Shown here one piece after another: positions 15,675 through 23,945 of a stretch of DNA of 64,000 nucleotides (position 1 is its first letter; each line of letters starts with the position of its first letter). The notes under the pieces were generated by a model. It was not told the origin of the DNA. It was given only the letters and a program-made list of their open reading frames with translations, and searched no databases. Location: the NCBI GenBank assembly GCA_963801855.1, contig CAWDGK010000002.1:124001-188000 (forward strand). The letters are read 5' to 3'. The position numbers and the translations under genes were made by a program. Origin of the DNA: JACDAN01 sp963801855 (GTDB taxonomy: Bacteria; Actinomycetota; Thermoleophilia; Gaiellales; Gaiellaceae).

Positions 15675-16097
15675 TCAGGCAAGGCCCTTGTCGCGCAGCT
15701 CGCCGAGCGCCTTCTCAGTCTTTTCGAGGTCGAGGCCCATGCCGCGGAGGATCTCCGGCGCCTTCGTGAACTGGAGGTCCTCGTATGCGACGACCTGAAC
15801 GTTGTTCCCCCACGGATCGGTGAAGGTGTTGCCGTTGAGCTGCGCGCCGGCTTCGCGGGCGGCGTCGAGTGCGCCCTGCTTGTCGTCCACGACCAGGCCG
15901 AAGTGGCGTTCGCGGTCCGGCTCCTGCGTCCGGGGTTGCGAGAAGCCGATGAACTGGTCGCCCATGTCGACGAACGCCATGCCGCCCGCCCGACCCCGGA
16001 GCCTGAGGTCGAAGATGCGCCCGTAGAACTCGAGAGCGTCGTCGATGTCCGCGACCTCGAGCGCGATGTGGTTGATTCCGACGAGTTTCGCTTTCAT
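15675..16097 (-). CDS. VOC-family (glyoxalase-fold) protein
   Basis: A 140-residue vicinal-oxygen-chelate protein: GINHIALEVADIDDALEFYG at the N-terminus, the central MAFVDMGDQFIGFS and HFGLVVDD, then DPWGNNVQVVAYEDLQF. The fold binds a divalent metal for enzymes such as glyoxalase I or dioxygenases, but here it is a general small VOC protein with unknown substrate. After the fold come 30 helical residues. The ATG is chosen because it begins one strand before the first family motif. It faces away from the membrane-protein gene that starts seven bases upstream on the other strand. Confidence 0.78.
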   Translation of the reverse strand: MKAKLVGINHIALEVADIDDALEFYGRIFDLRLRGRAGGMAFVDMGDQFIGFSQPRTQEPDRERHFGLVVDDKQGALDAAREAGAQLNGNTFTDPWGNNVQVVAYEDLQFTKAPEILRGMGLDLEKTEKALGELRDKGLA

Positions 16098-16104
16098 ATG
16101 GCCC

Positions 16105-16509
16105 GTGATCGTGTCGTTGCACATTGCCACGGGAGCTGCGGGTGGCGCGCTCGTGCGTTCCCCGTGGGCCGCGGCCGCCGTCGGTCCGCTGCTGCATTTC
16201 CTCGGCGACCGGGTTCCCCATGAGGACATCGACTCGAAGGGCTTCGAGCTTCGATGCGGCGTCTTGGGCGTTCTCGCCCTTGCTGTTACACGAGGCCCGC
16301 TCGACAGCGCCACGATCGGGGCGGCGACCTCCGCCGCTCCGGATCTCGAGCATGTGCTTCCGTTCCCCCGGCCCGGCGGTCGCAAGCTCTTCCCGAGTCA
16401 CCGAATCCCCGGCTGGCACCGGCCCGGCGGTCTCACGGCCGGGACCCAGCTCCTGGTCGCCGGCGCGCTGTTCGGCGCGGTGCTGGCCTCGGGCCTGAAA
16501 CGCCGCTGA
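16105..16509 (+). CDS. small membrane protein with HFLGDRVPH motif
   Basis: A 134-residue protein with about three hydrophobic stretches (5-35, 52-72, 110-128). Residues around 31-40 read LLHFLGDRVPHED, a His-Asp-His arrangement seen in small membrane metal-hydrolase-like proteins, but I cannot name the family. The GTG at 16105 is chosen because the preceding codons overlap the divergent VOC gene. The C-terminus is basic. Confidence 0.6.
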   Translation: MIVSLHIATGAAGGALVRSPWAAAAVGPLLHFLGDRVPHEDIDSKGFELRCGVLGVLALAVTRGPLDSATIGAATSAAPDLEHVLPFPRPGGRKLFPSHRIPGWHRPGGLTAGTQLLVAGALFGAVLASGLKRR

Positions 16510-16694
16510 CGCCCTTCCAGATCGCGGCTACAATGACCGGGCGCGTCGTCCTTGTATCGAAGCCGTCGAGGGCGTGAACCTCCTCGTCGGCCGTCCCGTC
16601 TGGACTAGACGCATCGGGAGCGCCTTCACCCTCCCGGCTCGACCGAAGACCGAATTAGCTCACGAACTGGCGGAGCCTGTCACCGCCTGAAGGG

Positions 16695-16752
16695 GTTCGC
16701 GGCGTTAACGGTACGCGAACACTGGAGAGGGCCCCTCGGGGTCCTCTCCAGT
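16695..16752. repeat. two adjacent hairpins 3' of tRNA-Lys
   Basis: GTTCGCG/CGCGAAC (16695-16720) is followed directly by a 15-bp stem ACTGGAGAGGGCCCC paired with its complement around a tiny loop (16721-16752, one G-T pair). They lie 35 bases past the 3' end of the minus-strand tRNA-Lys and may end its transcript. No T-tract is seen. The rest of 16510-16786 shows nothing recognisable. Confidence 0.5.
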
Positions 16753-16786
16753 TCATCGTCGGCGGTGGTTGACCACTCGCGTGAGA

Positions 16787-16859
16787 TGGGCCGGACAGGG
16801 ATCGAACCTGTGACCTTGGGATTAAAAGTCCCCTGCTCTACCAACTGAGCTACCGGCCC
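16787..16859 (-). tRNA. tRNA-Lys (TTT)
   Basis: The minus strand gives acceptor GGGCCGG/CCGGCCC, D arm TAGCTCAGTTGGTAGAGC, anticodon stem GGGGA/TCCCA region with loop CTTTTAA reading TTT, and T arm ACAGGTTCGATCCCTGT. The discriminator is A. CCA is not encoded. Confidence 0.95.
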
Positions 16860-16894
16860 TGGGGCTATTGAAGCGGTCCAGATATAAGGGTTCC

Positions 16895-17500
16895 ATGCTG
16901 GATGCGCAGGTGCTCGCTTTCTGCGGCGTCGCCATCGTGCTCGCAATGACGCCCGGGCCCGACATGGCGCTCGTGCTGCGGAACGGCCTCCGAGGTGGGA
17001 GGGGCGCGGCGTTCCGCACGGTGGCGGGGGTCTCGGTCGGTCTCGTCGGCTGGGCGCTGGCCACCGCTCTCGGCATCGCCGCGATCCTGGCCGCCTCCAC
17101 CACGGTGTTCACTGCGCTGAAGATTGCGGGCGGCGCGTACCTGATCCTCCTCGGGGTACAGACGCTCCTCGCGTTGCGCCGCAACGAGCCGGTGAAGCCC
17201 GCCGAGGACCGGTCGCCGGGCTCGCCCTTTCGCCAGGGGCTCGTAACGAACCTCTTGAACCCGAAGCTCGCGGTCTTCTTCACGACACTCCTCCCGCAGT
17301 TCATCTCCGAGGGTGACCCGTATGTCGCGAAGGCGGTGCTCCTGGCCGCGCTCTTCACGGTGATCGGCCTCGCGTGGCTCGTGGTCTACGCGTTTCTCAT
17401 CGATGCGGTTGCTCGGAGTCGCCGGTTCCGCACGACGGTCGAGGCGATCAGCGGCGCTGTCCTCGTCGCGCTCGGCCTCCGCCTCACCGTCGAGCGCTAG
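16895..17500 (+). CDS. LysE/RhtB-family amino acid exporter
   Basis: A 201-residue inner-membrane protein with five to six helices. Family signs are AIVLAMTPGPDMALVLRNGL near the N-terminus, KIAGGAYLILLGVQTL in the middle and FRQGLVTNLLNPKLAVFFTTLLPQF (split by a loop) after it. RhtB-type carriers export amino acids or derivatives by proton exchange; the substrate is unknown. The ATG giving MLDAQVL has AAGGG seven bases upstream. The stop overlaps the convergent arginase gene by four bases. Confidence 0.87.
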   Translation: MLDAQVLAFCGVAIVLAMTPGPDMALVLRNGLRGGRGAAFRTVAGVSVGLVGWALATALGIAAILAASTTVFTALKIAGGAYLILLGVQTLLALRRNEPVKPAEDRSPGSPFRQGLVTNLLNPKLAVFFTTLLPQFISEGDPYVAKAVLLAALFTVIGLAWLVVYAFLIDAVARSRRFRTTVEAISGAVLVALGLRLTVER

Positions 17501-18399
17501 AGAATCCGCGCGCCCAGCGCGCTCGCGGCCAGCTCGACCGCGAGCTTCGCCGTCGCGTTCTCGTGGTCGAGGATCGGGTTGACCTCGACGAGCTCGAGCG
17601 AGGCGAGCAATCCGCTCTCGGCGATCAACTCCATCGCGAGGTGCGCCTCCCGGTAGGACAGCCCTCCGCGGACGGCGGTACCCACTCCCGGGGCGACATC
17701 CGGGTCGACGACGTCCAGGTCGAGTGAGACGTGGACGAAGGCCGCGCCCGAGACCCGCTCGAGCGCTTCCCGAAAGATGGGCTCGAGGCCGCGGCGGTCG
17801 ATGTCCGTGATCGTGTAGACGGCGATGCCGGTGTCCCTGACGACCGTGCGCTCGCCCGGGTCCAGGCTGCGGACGCCGACGATCGCGACATGCTTCGGAT
17901 CGACAGAGGGGAGGGGCCAGGAGTTGCTCTCGAACCCGGCTCCGGCCTTCCCGAGCGCCGCCGCGAGGGGCATTCCGTGGACGTTTCCGCTCGGCGTCGT
18001 CTCCGGGGTGTTCAGGTCGCCGTGCGCGTCGATCCAGAGGACGCCGCCAGGCCCGTGCACGGACGCGAGCCCCCCGAGTGTCCCGAGCGCGACCGAGTGG
18101 TCTCCGCCGAGGACGAGCGGGAAGAGCCCTTGCTCGATCGCGGCACGAACCCGGCCCGCGATCTGCTCGCAGGTCTCGCGGATCTGCGTGAGGAAGCGCA
18201 CTCGCTCGTCGCCGCTCGCGGTCGTCTCCGGGATCTCGACGTCGACGTTCCCCCAGTCCGCGCAGGAGATCCCGAGCTGCGCGAGTCTCTCTCCGAGACC
18301 CGCATAGCGGATTGCGGATGGGCCCATGTCGACTCCGCGCCGGCCCGCCCCGAGGTCGAGCTCGGCTCCGATGATCGCGACACGCTCGGTCTGCGGCAC
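17497..18399 (-). CDS. rocF: arginase
   Basis: A 300-residue ureohydrolase of normal arginase length. The two-manganese site is complete: His in VLGGDHSVALGT, Asp-His-Asp in WIDAHGDLNT and the two Asp in SLDLDVVDPDVAPG. GNVHGMPLAAALG and RGGLSYREAHL match arginases more than agmatinases. It splits arginine to ornithine and urea in the cytoplasm. No urease or ornithine aminotransferase gene is adjacent. A polyamine/GABA cluster about 30 kb away could use downstream products, but no direct link is visible. tRNA-Glu follows divergently. Confidence 0.9.
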   Translation of the reverse strand: MPQTERVAIIGAELDLGAGRRGVDMGPSAIRYAGLGERLAQLGISCADWGNVDVEIPETTASGDERVRFLTQIRETCEQIAGRVRAAIEQGLFPLVLGGDHSVALGTLGGLASVHGPGGVLWIDAHGDLNTPETTPSGNVHGMPLAAALGKAGAGFESNSWPLPSVDPKHVAIVGVRSLDPGERTVVRDTGIAVYTITDIDRRGLEPIFREALERVSGAAFVHVSLDLDVVDPDVAPGVGTAVRGGLSYREAHLAMELIAESGLLASLELVEVNPILDHENATAKLAVELAASALGARIL

Positions 18400-18425
18400 C
18401 GGGCTATCCTGCCGGAAGCATCACT

Positions 18426-18498
18426 GCCCCCATCGACTAGCGGTCCAGGTCACAGCCCTTTCAAGGCTGCAGCGCGGGTTCGAATCCCGCTGGGGGCA
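18426..18498 (+). tRNA. tRNA-Glu (TTC)
   Basis: Acceptor GCCCCCA/TGGGGGC, D arm CGACTAGCGGTCCAGGTC, anticodon stem CAGCC/GGCTG with loop CTTTCAA reading TTC, and T arm GCGGGTTCGAATCCCGC. Discriminator A, no CCA encoded. Confidence 0.95.
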
Positions 18499-18526
18499 CC
18501 TCTCGTCTCCGGCCGGCGGCGCTGCA

Positions 18527-19912
18527 CTACCCGCGGCTGCGGTACTTGCGCCACATGTTCGTGACGAAGTCGTCCCACGCCTCGCGCTGCGGGAAGCCCT
18601 TGTAGTCCTTGCCTCGCTGCGACCTGATCGTCGCGAGGTGGCGTGCAGTCGTCCTCGGTCATCCACCGGTCGGCGTACTCGAAGAACGGCGCGTGATTCC
18701 ACGCCTTGCGGACGCCCGGGACGAGCCGCGCGGCCAGCGCCTCGCCGATCCAGGCGCTCGACGTGCAGCAGCGCCGGTAGTCCTCGCCGAGGCTGTCGGG
18801 CCAGCTCCGCGGCTGTAGGTGCTCGTACGGTCCGTACTTGCCCTCGCCGCTCCGCCCGTAGTGGCCCGCATAGAGCGCCTTCGCTCCGGTCCAGCCTGCC
18901 CGCGCATCGTCTGCATGTCCTCGCCGAACTTGCCTGCGACCCGCTGCATCGCCCGGTTGCCGAGCATCGTCCCGGCGAAGACGATCGGGAACTTCCGTCC
19001 ACTTCCGTGCCCGCCGTGCGCGGGCCAGCCGGGATGCCCTCGTCGTTTCAGCCCGTGCAGATCGATCCCGTACTGCGACGACGTAGACGAGCAGCGCCTC
19101 CTTCTGGCGGGGCGTGTAGTCGAGGGTGAGCAGGAGGCCGGCCATCCCGACGGCTCGCGCGATCTCGCGCGAGTAGTCCGGCATGTACTCGACCGGCGAG
19201 TCGAAGTTGAAGAAGAGGTTGTCGACCCACGGGCGGCGGAAGTGCTGCTCGTACTCGGCGAGGGACGGCGTCTCCGAGACCCGCCGGAGCCGGGGCAACA
19301 GGCCGCGCCGGAGGTTCCGAGAGAGGAAGATCGGCGATCCGCGGCCGGCGTACGACGGACGGAACGCGTCCGGTGGCTGTGGCCTGCGCACGCTCGTCAG
19401 CACGGAGACCGACCGAACCGGGCTTCCACTCGAGCGGTCGAAGAGCCAGCGCTTGACCGAGCCGACCCGTTCGAGGCTGATCGAGGAGACGAGCGAGTCG
19501 CCAGGGACGAGGTTGATCGGGAGCCTGGCGCTCAGATCGGACTCGTACCGGTTCGCCTCGGTACGGCTGTCGAAACCGGACTCGTCGTCTACCGGCGGCA
19601 GGTTCTTGACGGACCCGTTGCGACCGTTCGCCGGCTGCGGGCTGATCGCTGTGATCGTGACCGCGCCGACGACGTAAGGATCGCCCGTGACGAACTTCCC
19701 GACCGGCACGGCCGCGAGAACGTCCACGTGATCCCGTCCTTCGAGACGCTGGCCCGGCGGGGGAGCGACCGCGGCGCTCGAGGCGGTCGCTGCTTCGTGT
19801 AGATCGGAACTGCGGCCGGCGCGGCGGCGGCGCCGCGGGACGATTCAGCGACCGCTGCGGGCCCGGAGCCCGCGAGGAAGAGCGCGCACAGAAGGACGAG
19901 AGCCGCTCTCAT
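18527..19912 (-). pseudogene. secreted protein of unknown function, broken by several frameshifts
   Basis: The locus can be read only by changing frame at least three or four times. It begins with a signal peptide (MRAALVLLCALFLAGSG, cleavage near AVAES), continues DGITWTF, then VPVGKFVTGDPYVVGAVTIT and FDSRTEANRYESDLSARLPI, a middle part (DTIRDYSREIA-like, PRQKEALLVYVV), then AKALYAGHYGRSGEGKYGPY and WNHAPFFEYADRWMTEDD, ending FVTNMWRKYRSRG. The order DGITWTF...VGKFVTGDPYVVG is shared by a family of large secreted bacterial proteins I cannot name functionally. Nearest shifts are around 19715, 19070, 18905 and 18655. Sequencing indels are likely, decay is possible. Confidence 0.6.
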
Positions 19913-19920
19913 CGCCCTGA

Positions 19921-19947
19921 GGGTATCGACGGCAGCCGCCGATACCC
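19921..19947. repeat. inverted repeat between tRNA-Val and secreted-protein gene
   Basis: GGGTATCG and CGATACCC (8 bp) enclose eleven bases that can pair further (CGGC/GCCG). It sits nine bases before the start of the minus-strand secreted-protein gene and ten before tRNA-Val; it may be a leader hairpin or an operator. Confidence 0.45.
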
Positions 19948-19957
19948 TTCGCTCCGA

Positions 19958-20030
19958 GGGCGGTTAGCTCAGTTGGGAGAGCGCCTGGTTTACACCCAGG
20001 AGGTCGCTGGTTCGAGCCCGGCACCGCCCA
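19958..20030 (+). tRNA. tRNA-Val (TAC)
   Basis: Acceptor GGGCGGT/ACCGCCC, D arm TAGCTCAGTTGGGAGAGC, anticodon stem CCTGG/CCAGG with loop TTTACAC reading TAC, and T arm GCTGGTTCGAGCCCGGC. Discriminator A; no full CCA is encoded. Confidence 0.95.
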
Positions 20031-20158
20031 CTTCCAGCGCACGCTCTTTCGAGTGGTCCTGGCCATCCAGTTCCATGCCTCGGCCGAACCTACATCGCGT
20101 TGGTCGTCGCTACGTCCGTCACACTGAATGCGCGCCACTTCTTCGGCATGATCGGCTC

Positions 20159-21256
20159 GTGAATCTTCCGGCAGTCCCGTCGAATCTCGAGCGCGCTGCG
20201 GGCTGGTCGTGGCGGCTCCTCGTCTGTGCGGTGGCTGTCCTCGGCGCGCTCGCCGTCCTCAGGTACCTGCGCGTCATCGTCCTCCCGGTCATGGTGGCCC
20301 TGACTATCGCGCCGGCGCTCTCGCCGATCTCGTCGCGGCTCAGGCGGACACGTTTCGGCCGGGCTGCGGCCGCCGTTGCCCTGGTCACGGGGATCGCAGT
20401 CGTCGCCGGACTTGGCGCGATCGTGACGACGTCGGTGCTCGCCCAGTGGGATGACCTAGCCGACTCAGTGTCCCAAGCGGTCGACGACATCACGGAGCGC
20501 CTCGAGGAAGAGCCCTTCAATCTCTCGCTCGACCGGCGCGCCGACTTCCGATCATCACTCGGGGAGTCCTGGGAGCAGGCATCCGGCTACGCCGCTTCCG
20601 GCGTGCAGGCGGGGGTCGGCCTGCTGACCGGCCTCGTCCTGGCCATCGCGGTGCTGTACTTCGTCCTGCGGGACGGTCAGAAGCTGTGGGCGTGGATCCT
20701 GCGGCGCTTCGCTGCCGAGAACCGCACGGCAATCGACCGCGCAGGCGCGAGGGCATGGGACGTCCTCGCCGGCTTCGTCCGCGGAACGGCGCTGATAGCC
20801 GCCATCGACGCGACGCTGATCGGGCTCGGGCTCTGGCTGCTCGGCGTTCCGCTCGCGTTCGCACTCGCCGTGCTCGTCTTCATGGGCGGCTTCGTGCCAT
20901 TCGTCGGCGCCTTCGTCACCGGCCTCGTCGCCGTTCTGGTGGCGTTTGCGGACGGCGGCTGGAAGATCGGGCTTGCTGCACTAGGCATCGTCGTCGCCGT
21001 CCAGTTCATCGAAGGCAACTTCCTCCAGCCGATCATCCAGAGTCGAACCGTGGATTTGCATCCGGCCGTGATCCTCCTCGCCGTCGCCGCCGGCGCTTCC
21101 CTCTTCGGCGTCCCGGGCGCGTACCTCGCGGTGCCGGTCACCGCCGTCGTGTTCGCGGTGATCGCGTCGCTCGAATCGGATCCTCAGACACCGGTGCGGT
21201 CACCCGACACCGCCCATCCAACCTCGGGCGGTGCCGGCCTGAACCGAACTCTCTAG
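20159..21256 (+). CDS. AI-2E-family permease
   Basis: A 365-residue membrane protein of the AI-2 exporter (TqsA/YdiK) superfamily: an early helix pair (LLVCAVAVLGALAVLRYL), a coil region with LAQWDDLADSVSQAVDDI, then GLVLAIAVLYFVLRDG, FVRGTALIAAIDATLIGLGL, FMGGFVPFVGAFVTGLVAV and FIEGNFLQPIIQSRTVDLHP. Members export small molecules or act as Na+/H+ antiporters. The GTG at 20159 is chosen because the protein then starts shortly before the first helix; an ATG at 20075 is the alternative, and neither has a strong ribosome binding site. The gene end overlaps the convergent beta-helix gene by four bases. A second paralogue is at 45501-46577. Confidence 0.83.
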   Translation: MNLPAVPSNLERAAGWSWRLLVCAVAVLGALAVLRYLRVIVLPVMVALTIAPALSPISSRLRRTRFGRAAAAVALVTGIAVVAGLGAIVTTSVLAQWDDLADSVSQAVDDITERLEEEPFNLSLDRRADFRSSLGESWEQASGYAASGVQAGVGLLTGLVLAIAVLYFVLRDGQKLWAWILRRFAAENRTAIDRAGARAWDVLAGFVRGTALIAAIDATLIGLGLWLLGVPLAFALAVLVFMGGFVPFVGAFVTGLVAVLVAFADGGWKIGLAALGIVVAVQFIEGNFLQPIIQSRTVDLHPAVILLAVAAGASLFGVPGAYLAVPVTAVVFAVIASLESDPQTPVRSPDTAHPTSGGAGLNRTL

Positions 21257-22552
21257 GGATTCACGGTGAAGGTCTGCGCCGTGATGACGACATGTCCGTG
21301 ACCGTCGTCGACGCGCAACCTCGCCGTCTTGCTTCCCGCGCCCTGGTAGGCGTAGGAGGCCGTCGGGCCCGTCCGCTCGTAGACGCCGTCACCACCGGGA
21401 CCGATGTCCCAGGCGTAGGTGAGGGCATCGCCGTCAGCGTCGGTCGAGCATAGAGCGTCGAACGTGATCGTCTGCGTCGCCCGACTCGGGTTGGGCGTCC
21501 GCGTGAAGCACGCAACCGGCGCCGCATTCGTCGGCGGTGGCGGTGGCGGCGGCGGGGGCGGCGGAGGCGGAGGCGGCGGCGGAGGCGGCGGCGGAGCTGC
21601 CGCAGTCCGGACCGTCACGACGGTTCCACCCTGGCTGTAGCGTCCCGCTTGGTTTCGGGCCGCCGTTGTTCAAGTGGAGGCCGCCGCCCGTGTTGCCCTC
21701 GTAGACCAGTTGGCTCGTGGTCGACGAGGCGACATAGGTCTCCTGGCAATCGAACGTGTTGTTCCGCATCACGGCCTTCGTGTACCGGAAGCCGTGGTTC
21801 GAGAACTTGACCGCGTTGGACACGGCCTGCTCGGCGCAGGAGAAGCGGTTGCCCTCGATGAGGATGTTCGAGAAGTCGGTTGACTGGCTCGCCGAGATGA
21901 AGATGTGGAACACCGAGCAGTTGTGGAAGCGCGTGTTGCGGATCACTGCGTCGGTTCCGCCGTAGAACGCGAGGCACTCCATGTGCTGCGTGCCCCGCCG
22001 GTGGTCGTGGATGTACGCGCCGTCGACCAGCGGCCGCTTTGGGCATGCAGGTGAAGTTCGTCGCCGAGCAGGTCCGCTCGCTGAACTTCGACACCTTGTC
22101 GAGTGTCGGTCCGTAGTCGCCACCGATGATGCGAGGCGTCGTCGCCCGCGATCCAGAAATGGCCCGCGTCGACGTCGCGAAGCGTCACGTGGTGACTGCC
22201 GCGCCCGACCGCGACGCCGCATTGGCGGTTCGTGCCGTAGTAGGACGTCTCGGCACCGGCGACCGTGATGTAGGTCCCGCTGACCGAGAGGCAGTTCTCG
22301 GACGCTCCGGTGTTCCCGACCACGACCCGGCCGACGGCCTGGAACGTGACTCCGGGAGCAGCCTTCTGGCATGAGATCGACTGCGACGGATGGTTGCCGG
22401 CGGCGACGGGGATCACATCGCCGGGAGACGCGGCCATCACAGGCCGTATTCCATGACTGTCCCGGTTGGACGGCGGGACGGGTCACGGCGTTCGATCCGG
22501 CTGCGATAAGCAGGAACAGCGCAGCCGACACGGTGAACAGTGTCCTTCTCAT
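21253..22552 (-). pseudogene. secreted parallel beta-helix protein with C-terminal PKD domain, frameshifted
   Basis: Signal peptide (MRRTLFTVSAALFLLIAAGS) then, in a second frame, GDVIPVAAGNHPSQSIS and GTYITVAGAETSYYGTNRQC, then back in another frame GGTDAVIRNTRFHNCSVFHI, ILIEGNRFSCAEQ and KAVMRNNTFDCQETY: the stacked coils of a right-handed parallel beta-helix, as in pectate lyases. A run of about 20 prolines (21539-21597) links to a PKD domain (PVACFTRTPNPSRATQTITF, then SKTARLRVDDGHGH). It was likely an extracellular carbohydrate-active or adhesive protein. At least three frame changes (about 22435, 22080 and 21625) are needed, so it is broken as sequenced. A structured leader precedes it. 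Confidence 0.65.
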
Positions 22553-22640
22553 GAAGTCCTTTCGGTCTTGCGGCAAGCCGCAGCCGATCAACCTGTTGCC
22601 GCCAGGAGGCCGAAGGACTGAAACCTTGCGACGGTTTCCT
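22553..22640 (-). promoter_or_regulatory. structured 5' leader able to sequester the ribosome binding site
   Basis: On the minus strand AGTCCTTCGG (22619-22610) pairs with CCGAAAGGACT (22565-22555, one bulge), and the latter contains the Shine-Dalgarno AAAGGA four bases before the ATG at 22552. Inside lie two hairpins, CCTG/CAGG (22592-22606) and TGCGGC/GCCGCA (22569-22582), making a three-way junction. A further hairpin GAAACC/GGTTTC (22620-22638) precedes it. This is the layout of a translational riboswitch or RNA thermometer. I could not match it to a named class. Confidence 0.5.
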
Positions 22641-22753
22641 AGTACTTAGCTAGTTCCCTATCGGCAGCGGGACCCAATCCCGTGAAGGGGGGATATTTAC
22701 GAATCCCTCAAATGGTGGTCGAGCATCCGCCCGCGGACGCCGAAAACTGGGTC

Positions 22754-22802
22754 AGCCCCGGCGGATTGGCCGCAGATCCGTTCCGGGGCTAATTCTTTTC
22801 TT
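22754..22802. terminator. strong hairpin with T-rich tail on the plus side
   Basis: AGCCCCGG/CCGGGGCT with an inner CGGAT/ATCCG stem (22754-22790), followed on the plus strand by AATTCTTTTCTT. It lies just past the stop of the minus-strand gene at 22819, where it would read with an A-rich lead and a T-run eight bases downstream, so it may work in both directions. The remaining bases 22641-22753 show nothing recognisable. Confidence 0.5.
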
Positions 22803-22818
22803 GGAGAGGCTCGGGTGC

Positions 22819-23124
22819 CTAGACCCCGGACTGCTCGCTGAAGTCGAGCGCGACTTCGCAGCGGTCGACGGCCACGATCTCGCCGCCGTAGGGCTTCACC
22901 GCCTCGGAGCGCAGCCGGCTCGCGTGCACCTCGCTCGCCTCCATCGCGGCCCGGTTCTCCCAGAGCGTGACTGTGAGCGCCGTACAGTTGTCTCGGTCGA
23001 CGAGCAGGTACCCGCCCGTGCTGCCGTCGAGCTGACTGAGCTTCTCGGCCGCTTCGTGGAAGGCTTGCACCGCCTCGTCGAGGTTCTCTTCCGGAATCTG
23101 GTAGCGGGCGACTCGCGAGAACAT
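22819..23124 (-). CDS. antibiotic-biosynthesis-monooxygenase-like (ABM, dimeric alpha+beta barrel) protein
   Basis: A 101-residue protein of the ABM/YgiN-type ferredoxin-like fold: FSRVARYQIPEENLDEAVQA, then GGYLLVDRDNCTALTVTLWE and NRAAMEASEVHASRLRSEAV. These form small homodimers that act as cofactor-free monooxygenases, heme or quinone enzymes, or only as stress proteins; the reaction is not predictable. The ATG has GGAGG nine bases upstream. It is divergent from the SDR gene at 23193. Confidence 0.78.
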   Translation of the reverse strand: MFSRVARYQIPEENLDEAVQAFHEAAEKLSQLDGSTGGYLLVDRDNCTALTVTLWENRAAMEASEVHASRLRSEAVKPYGGEIVAVDRCEVALDFSEQSGV

Positions 23125-23192
23125 CTCTCTGCCTCCTCCATGCCGACGGCGTTGGCACGGAGCATCGTCTCAAATCCGTAGAGTCCGCGCCC

Positions 23193-23942
23193 GTGGGCGG
23201 CCTGGACGGAAAGAGGGCGATCGTGACCGGCGCTTCGAGCGGCATCGGCGCCGCCACAGCGCGCGCGCTCAAAGCCGAGGGCGCCGAGGTGGCCGTCGGG
23301 GCGCGGCGGCTCGACCGGCTCGGTGATCTGGGCGAAGGCTTCGTTGCGCTCGAGCTCGACGTCACCGACCCGGACTCGAGCGCCAGCTTCGTCTCGAGTG
23401 CCACGCACCGGCTCGGCGGCCTCGACATCCTCGTGAACAATGCGGGCCTCGCCCTCGGACGCGACCCGTTCGACCACAGTTCCGAAGAGGACGAGGAGAC
23501 CGTCCTGGAGACGAACGTCCACGGCCTGGTGCGCATGACACGCCTCTGCCTTCCGCACCTCCGCGAAGGTGGCCATATCGTCAACCTCGGCTCGATCGCC
23601 GGACGGCAGGCATACGAGAGCGCGGCGCTCTACGTCACCTCGAAGTTCGCTGTCCGCGGCTTCACCTACGCGCTCCGGGAAGACCTGCTCGGCCGCCCGA
23701 TCCGGCTCACCCTCGTCGACCCCGGCCTCGTCGAGACCAACTTCGCGCGCGTCCGCTTCCGGGGCGACGAGGAGACGGCGGCGAAGGTCTACCAGGGCGT
23801 CGACGCGATGACGCCTGAGGACATCGCAGATTGCATCGTGTTTGCCGTCACCCGGCCGCAGCACGTCAACATCGACGAGATCGTCGTGAAGGCGCTCGCA
23901 CAGAGCTCGGGCGGGCGCATCCTCCGTGACCAGGAGCAGTAG
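23193..23942 (+). CDS. short-chain dehydrogenase (YdfG-like)
   Basis: A 249-residue SDR with TGASSGIG (12-19), NNAG (82-85) and the triad Ser134, Tyr147 and Lys151 (NLGSIAGRQ, LYVTSKFAVRG). The C-terminal DPGLVETNFARVRF and DIADCIVFAVTRPQHVNIDE are characteristic of the YdfG/serine and 3-hydroxy-acid dehydrogenase subgroup, which oxidises L-allo-threonine, serine or similar with NADP. It starts at GTG; the debranching-enzyme gene follows after three bases, though no metabolic link is evident. Confidence 0.87.
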   Translation: MGGLDGKRAIVTGASSGIGAATARALKAEGAEVAVGARRLDRLGDLGEGFVALELDVTDPDSSASFVSSATHRLGGLDILVNNAGLALGRDPFDHSSEEDEETVLETNVHGLVRMTRLCLPHLREGGHIVNLGSIAGRQAYESAALYVTSKFAVRGFTYALREDLLGRPIRLTLVDPGLVETNFARVRFRGDEETAAKVYQGVDAMTPEDIADCIVFAVTRPQHVNIDEIVVKALAQSSGGRILRDQEQ

Positions 23943-23945
23943 GCC

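Noticed and set aside
21530..21600. Gly-rich protein on the plus strand over the GGC/GGA repeat
   Set aside because: It is the antisense of the poly-proline linker between beta-helix and PKD domains.
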